From positions 4,223,001 to 4,287,000 of the forward strand of contig NZ_CP116339.1 of the NCBI RefSeq assembly GCF_028198165.1: a stretch of DNA of 64,000 nucleotides, read 5' to 3'. This stretch comes from Pseudoxanthomonas sp. JBR18. GTDB taxonomy: Bacteria; Pseudomonadota; Gammaproteobacteria; Xanthomonadales; Xanthomonadaceae. Each line of letters starts with the position of its first letter. Within the stretch, counting starts at the first letter, position 1. Of the stretch, positions 30,992 through 38,886 are shown one piece after another. The position numbers and the translations under genes are program-made. The notes beneath the pieces are model-generated. The model ran no database searches. It was not told where the DNA came from and was given only the letters and a program-made list of their open reading frames with translations.

Positions 30992-31642
30992 TCAATGCAC
31001 CAGCCGCAGCGGCTGCGTCGGCACCTGCCCGCCGCGACATTTGCGCACGCGCCAGGCACCTTCCTCGCGGCGGTATTCCAGGCGCAGCGCCGCCGGTGAG
31101 GCGTTGACCGCATGACGTGCATCGCGCAGCGCGAACCCACAGCAGTCGCCACTGTCGGCCGCCACCTGCAGGCGCCGCAGCGCGCGCTCGTCAGCGGTCT
31201 GCGGCCAGCCCAGCACGGCCGCGCAGGCGCCGCTGCGCAGGCATTGCTCGAACGCCCATAGCGCATCGCGCGGTTCGGCCTCGATCACCTCCAACTGCGC
31301 CAGGTCGATGCCGCCGCACTGCCAGGCCGGCGCATACGGCACGTACGGCGGGGCCACCAGCGCCACACGCCCACCGGCTGCGGTCATGCGCGCCAGCGTG
31401 GGCAGCAGCAGGCCGATCTCGCCGACGCCGTCGGCCGGCAGCAGCAGTTCGGTCAAGGCCTTGCGCGGCCAGCCGGCGGTGGGCAGCACCGCATCCAGCG
31501 CCGCGTATCCGGTCGGCTCGCCGGCATGCTGGGCGCCGCCACCGCGTCCGGCACGCCACACCGTGCGCGCAGCCAGCAGGTCGTCCAGCGGCATCGCCGC
31601 GGACGACACAGCCGATAACGCACGGCGCGGGACTTCGGACAT
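30992..31642 (-). CDS. imuA: ImuA, RecA-like/SulA-like mutagenesis protein
   Basis: This 216-residue RecA-fold protein works with ImuB and DnaE2 in damage-induced mutagenesis. Typical ImuA features are a conserved opening TGYAALDAVLPTAGWPRKALTELL and the central APPYVPYAPAWQCGGIDLAQL. Later come WAFEQCLRSGACAAVLGWP and a C-terminal SPAALRLEYRR. A full Walker A is absent, as is usual in the family. The start at MSEVPRR (31642) is seven bases after the lexA2 stop, so the genes form one transcript. Confidence 0.9.
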   Translation of the reverse strand: MSEVPRRALSAVSSAAMPLDDLLAARTVWRAGRGGGAQHAGEPTGYAALDAVLPTAGWPRKALTELLLPADGVGEIGLLLPTLARMTAAGGRVALVAPPYVPYAPAWQCGGIDLAQLEVIEAEPRDALWAFEQCLRSGACAAVLGWPQTADERALRRLQVAADSGDCCGFALRDARHAVNASPAALRLEYRREEGAWRVRKCRGGQVPTQPLRLVH

Positions 31643-31649
31643 CGCGTGC

Positions 31650-32255
31650 TCAGCCTCGCCGCACCAGGCCGCAGTACAGGCCTTCGATGGCGAAGTCCGC
31701 CCCGGCCGGGACCACGATGGGCGCATGCGCCGGGTTGCGCGGCAGCAGGCGGATCCGGCGTGGGCCACGCTCCAGCCGCTTGATGGTCAGCTCGCCGTCG
31801 ATGCGCGCCACCACGGTCTGGCCGTCGCGCGCCTCGTGGCTGCGATGCACGCCGACCAGGTCGCCATCGAGGATGCCGTCGTCGATCATCGAGTCGCCCT
31901 GCACCTTCAACAGGTAATCCGGCCGCAGCGAGAACAACCCGGCATCCAGCACCAGTTGCTGGTCCAGGCCAATGTCCGCGCCGATCGGCACACCCGCCGC
32001 GACCCGGCCCAGCACCGGCAGCGCCAGCAACCCGTCCCGGCGCCCGCCGCCAGGCAGACGGATGCCGCGCTTCTCACCCGGGCGCAGCTGGATCAGCCCG
32101 TCCTCGGCCAGGGCCTGGACGTGCTTCTGCGCCGCATTGCGCGAGGCGAAGCCGAATTCAGTCGCGATCTCCGCCAGGCTGGGCGTATGGCCGCGCAGGG
32201 CTTGGTCCTGGAGGAACGCCAGCACGGCGGCGCGTTTGGGGGGCAAGGTGTCCAT
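31650..32255 (-). CDS. lexA2: LexA-type SOS repressor (LexA2)
   Basis: This 201-residue repressor silences the SOS mutagenesis operon until RecA-stimulated self-cleavage. The N-terminal winged helix (residues 1-65) ends with EKRGIRL. The cleavage bond is Ala87-Gly88 in GRVAAGVP. The catalytic dyad is Ser122 (QGDSMIDDG) and Lys159 (GELTIKRL). A GTG at 32273 is in frame, but using it would place the operator inside the coding sequence. The ATG at 32255 puts the palindrome just upstream. No ribosome binding site is evident, so translation may be leaderless. As head of the imu operon it is the second-type LexA known from xanthomonads. Confidence 0.92.
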   Translation of the reverse strand: MDTLPPKRAAVLAFLQDQALRGHTPSLAEIATEFGFASRNAAQKHVQALAEDGLIQLRPGEKRGIRLPGGGRRDGLLALPVLGRVAAGVPIGADIGLDQQLVLDAGLFSLRPDYLLKVQGDSMIDDGILDGDLVGVHRSHEARDGQTVVARIDGELTIKRLERGPRRIRLLPRNPAHAPIVVPAGADFAIEGLYCGLVRRG

Positions 32256-32256
32256 G

Positions 32257-32274
32257 GGTGTACATTTGTACACC
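32257..32274. promoter_or_regulatory. LexA2 operator at the head of the lexA2-imu-dnaE2 operon
   Basis: GGTGTACATTTGTACACC is an 18-bp inverted repeat with arms GGTGTAC/GTACACC, located one base upstream of the lexA2 ATG. Read on the minus strand it contains TGTACAAATGTACA, which I recall as the LexA2 box described for Xanthomonas. Position and symmetry support autoregulation of the operon. Confidence 0.8.
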
Positions 32275-32344
32275 TATCGCGTCGCACGAAGCGAGATACC
32301 AGACGTCCTTCCCTCGCCTTGCATGCAGGCTGGGAAGGGCGCAA

Positions 32345-32360
32345 TATAACGATCGTTATA
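32345..32360. promoter_or_regulatory. Perfect palindrome, probable operator of the AbrB/Doc pair
   Basis: TATAACGATCGTTATA is a perfect 16-bp palindrome 17 bases before the antitoxin start, unusually AT-rich for this genome. It is the likely binding site of the antitoxin dimer, which would autoregulate the pair. It also faces the divergent lexA2 promoter. Confidence 0.7.
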
Positions 32361-32377
32361 ACAACGAGGCCGCGACC

Positions 32378-32599
32378 ATGAAGCTCAAGATCACCACCAT
32401 CGGCAACTCGGCCGGCGTCATCCTGCCCAAGGACCTGCTGGCCCGCCTGCGCCTGGGCAAGGGTGACGAGCTCTACGCGCTGGAGACCCCGGACGGCATC
32501 AAGCTAACCGTGTTCGACCCGACCCTGGCCGAGCAGATGGAAGTGGCCGAGCAGGTCATGCGCAGCCGCCGCACGCTGCTGCACAAGCTGGCCCAATGA
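32378..32599 (+). CDS. AbrB/MazE/SpoVT-type antitoxin
   Basis: This 73-residue protein has an N-terminal swapped-hairpin AbrB DNA-binding domain (KLKITTIGNSAGVILPKDLL). A C-terminal acidic helical tail (LAEQMEVAEQVMRSRR) would bind the toxin. The start is supported by ACGAGG eight bases upstream, and the family begins exactly at MKLK. It ends one base before the toxin start. It likely represses the pair by binding the palindrome at 32345-32360. Confidence 0.88.
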   Translation: MKLKITTIGNSAGVILPKDLLARLRLGKGDELYALETPDGIKLTVFDPTLAEQMEVAEQVMRSRRTLLHKLAQ

Positions 32600-32600
32600 C

Positions 32601-33029
32601 ATGATCGTCTGGATCACCCGTGCCTTGGCGCTTGCCATCCACGACCGCCAACTGGCCGAACACGGCGGCGGCAGCGGCGTGCGCGACGAGGCCTTGCTCG
32701 ACTCGGCCTTGGCGCGTCCGCAGCAGCTGTTTTCCTACGGCGATCCGCCGCCGGACCTCGCCGCGCTGGCCGCCAGCCTGGCCTTTGGCCTGGCTCGGAA
32801 CCATCCGTTCGTGGATGGCAACAAGCGTACGGCGGCGGTGGCCTGCGAAACCTTTCTCCTGCTCAACGGGACCACCTTGATGGCCGATGACCTCGCGCTG
32901 TATCCGGTGTACCTGGGATTGGCCGACGGCAGTCTGGATGAAGCCGCATTCGCCGACTGGCTGCGTCCTCACCTCAAGCCTCAATCGCCAGCCCACGTCC
33001 ACGAGCCAGTCCCCAACTACGCGGACTGA
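32601..33029 (+). CDS. doc: Death-on-curing (Doc/Fic-fold) toxin
   Basis: This 142-residue Fic-fold toxin has the active-site loop HPFVDGNKR at residues 68-76, complete with catalytic His and Lys. Doc proteins phosphorylate elongation factor Tu and so stop translation. The start overlaps the antitoxin unit with one base between. The usual Doc partner is Phd, but an AbrB-type antitoxin is a recurring alternative pairing. The adjacency to lexA2 may allow expression to respond to SOS, which is inference. Confidence 0.9.
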   Translation: MIVWITRALALAIHDRQLAEHGGGSGVRDEALLDSALARPQQLFSYGDPPPDLAALAASLAFGLARNHPFVDGNKRTAAVACETFLLLNGTTLMADDLALYPVYLGLADGSLDEAAFADWLRPHLKPQSPAHVHEPVPNYAD

Positions 33030-33038
33030 CGCTGAGGC

Positions 33039-33641
33039 TCAAGTTCCCGACACCGGTCTTTGGGCCAGCGCCGCGTCGAACGCGCGTTCCAACTCCGGAT
33101 GCGCCCCGCGCACCTGCCCGATCACCTGCGCGGCCCAGTCGAAATACTGCTGGCGGCGGGCCAGGCTCCAGTCCTGCGGCGGCGCCTGGTGCAGGTCGCG
33201 CAGGTTGGCGATCTTGTCGGCGAGCTTCACCAGCTTGGCGCCATGCGGGACGTGGGCGGCGTGTTCGACCTGCAGGCGCTTGCGCTCGGCCTTGGCCAGT
33301 GATTTGTCGTCACTGACCGCATCGACGTAGGACAGCACCTGCGGTCCGAAGCGCTCCAGCAGGCGCGCGCGCCCGGCCTCCACCGACATCGCCAGGTGCG
33401 TCGGCACCTCGGCGCCAGGCCCGCAGCAATCTTCCAGATAGTCGTGAAGGGCCGCCGCACACAGCACCTCGACATCGTCCACGCCGCCCTCCACCGCCAG
33501 GATGCGCACCAAGGCCATCGGGTGGTTGATGTACGGGGTGAGGCCATCCTTGCGGCGCTGCAGGCTGTGCGCCTCGGCGGCGAAGGCCATTGCCTCGACC
33601 AGGCGTGGCAGCGCGGTTGCGGTGGCGGTTGTCTGGTCCAT
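33039..33641 (-). CDS. HD-domain protein like small alarmone hydrolases (MESH1/SpoT-type)
   Basis: This 200-residue single-domain protein matches the (p)ppGpp hydrolase domain of SpoT/Rel in key places. YINHP provides the first His (H40), HDYLED the HDxxED motif (H66-D71), and KLADKIANLRDL the later metal-binding Asp. No synthetase, TGS or ACT domain is present. It could hydrolyse ppGpp or a related nucleotide such as NADPH; the exact substrate is not shown. The start is supported by AGGAG six bases upstream. It converges on the Doc toxin, ending ten bases from it. Confidence 0.8.
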   Translation of the reverse strand: MDQTTATATALPRLVEAMAFAAEAHSLQRRKDGLTPYINHPMALVRILAVEGGVDDVEVLCAAALHDYLEDCCGPGAEVPTHLAMSVEAGRARLLERFGPQVLSYVDAVSDDKSLAKAERKRLQVEHAAHVPHGAKLVKLADKIANLRDLHQAPPQDWSLARRQQYFDWAAQVIGQVRGAHPELERAFDAALAQRPVSGT

Positions 33642-33692
33642 CGTCTTCTCCTGTGATCGTGAAAGCGCAGGACGGTGGCCAGGGCCGTGGCA

Positions 33693-35123
33693 TCAGTTGC
33701 CGGGCCGCGCCACCACCTTGGGTTCGTGCACTTCCTCGCCGGGCTTGGCGCGCCCGGCCATTTCCGCGCCGGCATCGGGCGTCAGCTGGCGCATCACCAG
33801 CACCGAGCTGGCCGAGATCAACGCCACGGTGAGGAAGGCGAAGGTGAAGTTGATCGGCACGCCGGTGGCCTGCCCGGTCGCCAGGCTGGCCCCGGTCAAG
33901 GCGTAGCCGCCCACGGTGATGCCCAAGGCCAGCGAGATCTGCTGGATCATCGCCGACAGGCTGCTGGCCTGGGCCATGCGCGCCTGGTCCACGTCGGCGT
34001 AGACGATGGCGTTGAGGCTGGTGAACTGCAGCGAGCGGAAGCAACCGCTCACCAGCAACACCCCCACCATCAGCGCGTAGGGCGTGGATTCGCGGAACAG
34101 CCCGACCACGGCCAGCGCCACCGAAGCGATCACCGCATTGCCCACCAGCACCCGGCGGAAGCCGAAGCGCTTGAGGATGCTCGCGGCCAGGGTCTTCATG
34201 AACATCGCCCCGGCCGCCGAGGTGAAGGTCACCAGGCCCGACTCGAACGGATTGAGTCCGAACCCCAGCTGCAGCATCAGCGGCAGCAGGAACGGAATCG
34301 CACCGATCCCGATGCGGAACAGCGAACCGCCCAGCACCCCGATGCGATAGGTCGGGATGCGCAGCAGGCCCAGGTCCACCAGCGGATGCGGATGCCGGCG
34401 CGCGTGCCAGCCATAGCCCAGCAGCGCGAGCACGCCCAAGGCCGCGCATCCCAGTGCAAGCCCCAGATTGACCATGTGCCGGCCCATCGTGGCCAGGCCG
34501 AACATCGCCAGGGCAAGGCCTACGCCGGACAGCGCGAACCCCACCCAGTCCAGCGGCTTGACCTCACCCTTGAGCAGTGGGATGTGACGCCAGGCCAGGA
34601 AGATGCCCAGCGCGCCCATCGGCAGGTTGATCAGGAAGATGAAGCGCCAATGCCCCCAGGTGGTGATCATGCCGCCCAGCAGCGGACCCAGGATCGGCCC
34701 CATCAACGCGGGGATGGTCAGCCAGCTCAGCGCGCGCACCAACTCGGCCTTGGCCACGCTGCGCAGCAGGACCAGGCGCCCGACCGGCACCATCATCGCC
34801 CCGCCCATGCCCTGGACGAAGCGCGCCACCACCAGCCATTCCAGCGAGCCGGCCACCGCGCAGCCCAGCGAACCCAGCAGGAACACGCCAATGGCCGTCA
34901 TGAAAGTCGGCCGCGCGCCGAAGCGGTCGGCCACCCACCCGCTGATCGGAATGAACACCGCCAGGGCCAGCATGTAGGTGGTCAGCGCCAGCTTCAGCGC
35001 GACCGGCTCGACCTCCAAGTCCTGCGCGATCGCCGGCAGCGAAGTCGTGATCGCCGTGGAGTCCATGTTCTCGATGAACAAGGCGGTGGCGACGATCAGG
35101 GGCAGCAGGCGTTCGGGTTTCAA
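33693..35123 (-). CDS. DHA2-family MFS drug exporter (14 TM)
   Basis: This ~476-residue inner-membrane transporter has about fourteen hydrophobic segments. DHA2 signatures include ENMDSTAITTSLPAIAQDL in helix 1 and GWVADRFGARPTFMTAIGVF in loop 2-3. GPILGPLLGGMITTWGHWRFIFLIN, which includes motif C, lies near residue 140-165. It is expected to expel drugs or other amphiphiles by proton antiport. No ATG fits the N-terminus; a TTG at 35123 immediately before KPERLLPLIVATALF is the most likely start, although no ribosome binding site is seen. The upstream stretch is a REP array. Confidence 0.82.
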   Translation of the reverse strand: MKPERLLPLIVATALFIENMDSTAITTSLPAIAQDLEVEPVALKLALTTYMLALAVFIPISGWVADRFGARPTFMTAIGVFLLGSLGCAVAGSLEWLVVARFVQGMGGAMMVPVGRLVLLRSVAKAELVRALSWLTIPALMGPILGPLLGGMITTWGHWRFIFLINLPMGALGIFLAWRHIPLLKGEVKPLDWVGFALSGVGLALAMFGLATMGRHMVNLGLALGCAALGVLALLGYGWHARRHPHPLVDLGLLRIPTYRIGVLGGSLFRIGIGAIPFLLPLMLQLGFGLNPFESGLVTFTSAAGAMFMKTLAASILKRFGFRRVLVGNAVIASVALAVVGLFRESTPYALMVGVLLVSGCFRSLQFTSLNAIVYADVDQARMAQASSLSAMIQQISLALGITVGGYALTGASLATGQATGVPINFTFAFLTVALISASSVLVMRQLTPDAGAEMAGRAKPGEEVHEPKVVARPGN

Positions 35124-35279
35124 CGGGCCGGGGGATAAGCGAGGGGGCGAGCCTATTTTCGCGCAACGCCGCGTGCGCCGCTGTGATCCGCTTGCGTCGG
35201 CACACCGGTTCGACCCATCTGCCGGCACACCGCACGGACCCACCTGCCCGGACCGATCGTGATGTACGCCCGGCGGACT

Positions 35280-35581
35280 GTAGCGCCGAGCTTGCTCGGC
35301 AGCCTTCCGGACAGCTCGCTGGGAGAGCCCAAGCGGACCAAGGTCCGCTCTACGGGCATCGCCCGGAAGACCGTGATCTACACCGGCGGACTGTAGCGCC
35401 GAGCTTGCTCGGCGGCCTTCCGGACAGCTCACTGGGAAGGCCCAAGCGGACCAAGGTCCGCTCTACGCGCACAGCCCGGGAGGGTTGTGATGCACGCTTG
35501 GCCGACTGTAGCGCCGAGCTTGCTCGGCGGCCCTTCGGACAGCTCGCTGGGAAGGCCCAGGCGGACCAAGGTCCGCTCTAC
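35280..35581. repeat. Array of three GTAG-headed REP doublets (REPIN) next to the RAYT
   Basis: Three 74-bp units (35280-35353, 35393-35466, 35508-35581) repeat with a 113-115-bp period. Each starts GTAG-CGCCGAGCTTGCTCGG and ends GCGGACCAAGGTCCGCTCTAC-like sequence in inverted orientation, so it is a REP heterodimer that can fold into a long hairpin. The spacers are also similar, so whole repeat-plus-spacer blocks were duplicated. This fits the xanthomonad GTAG REP class. Confidence 0.9.
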
Positions 35582-36033
35582 GGGTCCGTGCCTGCATAAC
35601 ACCAGGCATACGGATACTCCCCGACCTGCCCGGCCAGCCCGCTGCGGACCGGATTGGCCAGGATGTAATAGGCCAAGGTCCGCAGGTCCTCGTCGGCACG
35701 GAGTTGACGGTCGTAGAAGCCCGCCTGCCACACCGCTCCGCTGCGCGCGTGCGCGGCGTTGACGCTGCGGGCGGCGCACGACTTGGCTCGCTGCACGACG
35801 GAACTCAGGCCCCCCGCCTGCAGCACAAACAACCAATGCAGATGATCAGGCATGACAACCCACGCCAACGACGTGGTCCAACCGGCAGCATCCATGTTCC
35901 GCAGGACCGCCTCGACACCCTGCGCCGCCGAGGCAGGCGCCAGCCAGCGCTGTCGCAGCACGGTCACCGTGGTGATCATGTAGACCGCATCCAGAGACGA
36001 GCGGCGGCCACGCAGGAGCAATGGACTGGGCAT
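35578..36033 (-). CDS. REP-associated tyrosine transposase (RAYT)
   Basis: This 151-residue member of the Y1 (HUH) transposase superfamily is thought to spread REP elements. The HUH pair is H64 and H66 in VVMPDHLHWLF, and the nucleophile is Y107 in GFYDRQLR. The N-terminal region SSLDAVYMITTVTVLRQRW matches the family opening. The gene is bracketed by GTAG REP units on both sides, the defining context. Its stop codon TAG is part of the GTAG head of the neighbouring REP. Start 36033 is chosen; an in-frame ATG at 36087 would add 18 residues. Confidence 0.88.
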   Translation of the reverse strand: MPSPLLLRGRRSSLDAVYMITTVTVLRQRWLAPASAAQGVEAVLRNMDAAGWTTSLAWVVMPDHLHWLFVLQAGGLSSVVQRAKSCAARSVNAAHARSGAVWQAGFYDRQLRADEDLRTLAYYILANPVRSGLAGQVGEYPYAWCYAGTDP

Positions 36034-36104
36034 GCCCCAGCATCCCGCGCGTGGCACCACGCGCCCATCAGTGCAGCGCGCAGGCACGGGTCGGATAAAT
36101 CCGA

Positions 36105-36302
36105 AGCCGTCGAGCGGCGCCGGGAAGGCCTCAGCGGACCAAGGTCCGCCCTACGCGCATGGCCTGGACGGATTGTGATGTACGCCTGGCCGACCGTAGC
36201 GCCGAGCCTGCTCGGCGGCTGTTCGGACGGAGCGCCGGGAAGGCCAGCGGACCAAGGTCCGCTCTACAAGTACGGCCTGTAGCGCCGAGCTTGCTCGGCG
36301 GC
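36105..36302. repeat. REP doublet cluster upstream of the RAYT
   Basis: A half-unit ends at 36153, a full 72-bp doublet lies at 36196-36267, and a single GTAG head lies at 36279-36302. They belong to the same type as the array on the other side of the RAYT, so the transposase gene is enclosed by its probable substrates. Confidence 0.85.
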
Positions 36303-36377
36303 TGTTGGGATAGATCACGACAACCCGGTCAGCCCATCAGGGCCGGCATCGCCGGCGCTGCAAGCAAACTGCCTGCC

Positions 36378-36683
36378 TCAGACGAAGCGTGGAATCGGCC
36401 CCACCTGAGGCGTCTGGTCCGGCAATTCCACCTCCACCCGATCCACGTAGCACCAGCCCCAGCCCTCGGGCGGATCGTAGCCCTCGATGATGGGGTGGCC
36501 GGTGGCGCGGAAGTGCGCGCTGGCGTGCCGGTGCGGGGAGTCGTCGCAGCAGCCGACATGGCCACAGGTCCGGCACAGGCGCAGATGCACCCAGGGGCTG
36601 CCGATGGCCAGACACTCCTGGCAGCCGCGGGCGCTGGGCGTGACGTCTTCGATGGTCTCCAAATGCGTGCAGGTCTTCGGCAT
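36378..36683 (-). CDS. UBP-type zinc-finger protein
   Basis: This 101-residue protein consists mainly of a ZnF-UBP domain: CTHLETIEDVTPSARGCQEC, then LRLCRTCGHVGCCDDSPHRHASAHF and TGHPIIEGYDPPEGWGWCYV by position. The many Cys and His residues would bind zinc. In eukaryotes such domains bind the free C-terminus of ubiquitin; the bacterial role is unknown. The ATG overlaps the stop of the upstream flavoprotein gene (ATGA), and GGGAG precedes it, so the two are co-translated and probably functionally linked. Confidence 0.88.
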   Translation of the reverse strand: MPKTCTHLETIEDVTPSARGCQECLAIGSPWVHLRLCRTCGHVGCCDDSPHRHASAHFRATGHPIIEGYDPPEGWGWCYVDRVEVELPDQTPQVGPIPRFV

Positions 36684-38359
36684 CACACGGTCTCCCGGGA
36701 AGTTTGCATGGCGTCCAGCTCGGCGAGGTACTGGTGGATCTGGGCCACCACCTGCGCCCCCTCTCCCACCGCGGCGGCCACACGCTTGACCGATCCGGCA
36801 CGGACATCGCCGATGGCAAACACCCCGGGACGATCGGTCTGCAGGGAGCTGCCATGCTGGCCGGTGAGGACGAAGCCGGCCGGATCGAGTCCGACGCAGC
36901 CCTTGAGCCAGTCGGTATTGGGATCGGCGCCGATGAAGAGGAACAGGTGGCGCAGGTCGCAGTGATGGGTCTGCCCACTGCCGCGTTCGCGGTAGACCGC
37001 ACCAGCCAACGCACCGTCGGCATCGGCCTCCAGCGCGACCAGCTCGGTGCCAGTGTGCAGCACCACGTTGGGCAGCGCGGCGATGCGTTCGATCAGGTAG
37101 CGCGACATCGAGCTTTCCAGTCCCTTGCCGCGAATCACCAGGTGCAGCGTCTTGACCTGCGGGGCCAGGAAGACCACGGCCTGCCCGGCCGAATTGCCTC
37201 CGCCCAACAGCGCGACGTCCTCGCCGCTGCACATGCGCGCCTCGATGGGCGAGGCCCAGTAGGACACGCCCGCGCCCTCGAAGCGCGCCAGCTGTTCCAG
37301 CTCCGGACGCCGATAGCGCGCACCGGACGCCACCACCACGGTACGCGCCGACACCGTGGCACCACTGTCCAGGACCAGCTTCAGCGGCGCCAGCGGGTCC
37401 TCCGCGCTGGCCGCGCAATCCAGGCGGAGCACGTCCAGCGGCAGGGCCAGTTCGGCCCCGAACTTCAGCGCCTGGTTGTACGCGCGCCCGGCCAGACCCT
37501 GCCCGGAGATACCGGTCGGAAAGCCCAGGTAGTTCTCGATCCGCATCGAAGCGCCGGCCTGCCCGCCAATGGCGCGCTGCTCCAGCACCAGCACCTTCAG
37601 GCCCTCCGAGGCGGCGTAGACCGCCGTCGCCAGCCCTGCCGGCCCGGCACCGACCACCACCACGTCGTGGACGATGTCCGGGTCCAGCTCGGGGGTCATG
37701 CCCAGACAGCCGGCGGCGGCGGCATCGGTCGGCCGCCGGAGCACCGTGCCGTTGGGGCAGATCATCAAAGGCAGGTCTTCGGCGTGCAGGCCCATGCGTT
37801 CGACCACCGCGCGCCCTTCGCCGGGTACGGTGACATCGAGCAGTGCGTTGGGATAGCCATTGCGCGTCAAAAAGCCCTGCAGCCGCACCAGGTGCGCCTC
37901 GCCGGGGTGCCCGACCAGCACCGATCCCACCGCATCGCTTTCGATCAGTCCGACCCGGCGCAGGATCAGCGCGCGCATCACCAGCTCGCCCAGTTCGGCC
38001 GCGCCGATCACCAGCGCGCGCAGATGCGCGGCATCCAGCGGCACGGCCGTGCACCCATGCTCACCGGCCACACCGCCGGCCAGCGAACTGCGCCCGGCCA
38101 GCTGGCTGACCTCGCCGCTGAACTGCCCGGCGCGGTGTTCGGTGATCTGCGCCTGATGGCCCAGGCCATCGCGCCGGATCACCGACAGGCTGCCCTCCAG
38201 GACCAGCCAGACCGGGGCGGCATGCTGGCCCACCTCGAATACGGCCTCGCCCGGCGCGAAGCGACGCGGCGGACCACTTGCGAAACGTTGCGCCAGCGCC
38301 AGCTGCGCGGCGTCCAGCACCGGATACATCTGGTGCCGGCGGGTATCACTCAGGGCCAT
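36683..38359 (-). CDS. Cyclic-nucleotide-binding domain / thioredoxin-reductase-like flavoprotein
   Basis: This 558-residue protein starts with a cNMP-binding/CRP-like domain (about 15-135). A short thioredoxin-like segment (about 155-215, LVRLQGFLTRNGYPNALLDV) follows. The C-terminal two-thirds is a thioredoxin-reductase-type domain with FAD motif VVVVGAGPAGLATAVYAASEG, NAD(P) motif VALLGGGNSAGQA and the later FLFIGADPNTDWL and GVFAIGDVR. The CxxC pair expected just before the NAD(P) motif is absent: the stretch reads SYWASPIEARMCSGED. It therefore cannot do classical dithiol reduction there. The start at 38359 is favoured over the longer frame. A UBP zinc-finger gene overlaps its end. Confidence 0.87.
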   Translation of the reverse strand: MALSDTRRHQMYPVLDAAQLALAQRFASGPPRRFAPGEAVFEVGQHAAPVWLVLEGSLSVIRRDGLGHQAQITEHRAGQFSGEVSQLAGRSSLAGGVAGEHGCTAVPLDAAHLRALVIGAAELGELVMRALILRRVGLIESDAVGSVLVGHPGEAHLVRLQGFLTRNGYPNALLDVTVPGEGRAVVERMGLHAEDLPLMICPNGTVLRRPTDAAAAGCLGMTPELDPDIVHDVVVVGAGPAGLATAVYAASEGLKVLVLEQRAIGGQAGASMRIENYLGFPTGISGQGLAGRAYNQALKFGAELALPLDVLRLDCAASAEDPLAPLKLVLDSGATVSARTVVVASGARYRRPELEQLARFEGAGVSYWASPIEARMCSGEDVALLGGGNSAGQAVVFLAPQVKTLHLVIRGKGLESSMSRYLIERIAALPNVVLHTGTELVALEADADGALAGAVYRERGSGQTHHCDLRHLFLFIGADPNTDWLKGCVGLDPAGFVLTGQHGSSLQTDRPGVFAIGDVRAGSVKRVAAAVGEGAQVVAQIHQYLAELDAMQTSRETV

Positions 38360-38488
38360 GGGCGTCTCCGGTCGACGGGCGCAGAGTGCGCCAGGCCCAC
38401 TTTCTACCACCAACGGCCGTGCCTGACCCGCCCTGTCGGCATGGCCGCGGCAAGCCGCTGGCCTTCATCCGTGGATGTGGTGCATGCC

Positions 38489-38862
38489 GTCGCGCCGGGC
38501 TTGCTCGGCGGGCTTTCGGACAGATCGCCGGGAAGGCCCTAGCGGACCAAGGTCCGCTCTACAGGCATCGCCCGGAAGGGGTGTGGTGCACGCCTGCCGC
38601 GCTGTAGCGCCGAGCTTGCTCGGCGGACTTTCGGACAGATCGCCGGGAAGGCCCTAGCGGACCAAGGTCCGCTCTACACGCATGGCCCGAAAGGGCTGTG
38701 GTGCACGCCTGCCGCGCTGTAGCGCCGAGCTTGCTCGGCGGACTTTCGGACAGATCGCCGGGAAGGCCCTAGCGGACCAAGGTCCGCTCTACACGCATGG
38801 CCCGAAAGGGCTGTGGTGCACGCCTGCCGCGCTGTAGCGCCAAGCTGGCTCGGCGCCCCTCG
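38489..38862. repeat. REP doublet array, four units with a 115-bp period
   Basis: Units start at 38489, 38604, 38719 and 38834. The middle two are complete 74-bp GTAG...CTAC doublets, the first has a degenerate head (GTCG), and the last is only a head. Spacers are nearly identical, showing recent tandem duplication. Sequence type matches the units flanking the RAYT 2.5 kb away. Confidence 0.9.
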
Positions 38863-38886
38863 GGAGCAAAGATCGCGACGAACCGG

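Noticed and set aside
35124..35432. N-terminal extension of the DHA2 exporter frame
   Set aside because: It is encoded by the REP array and has no membrane-protein character.
35280..38862. Regularly spaced repeats resembling a CRISPR array
   Set aside because: Units are 74 bp, internally palindromic with GTAG/CTAC ends, and the spacers are similar to each other. No cas genes are nearby. They are REP doublets.
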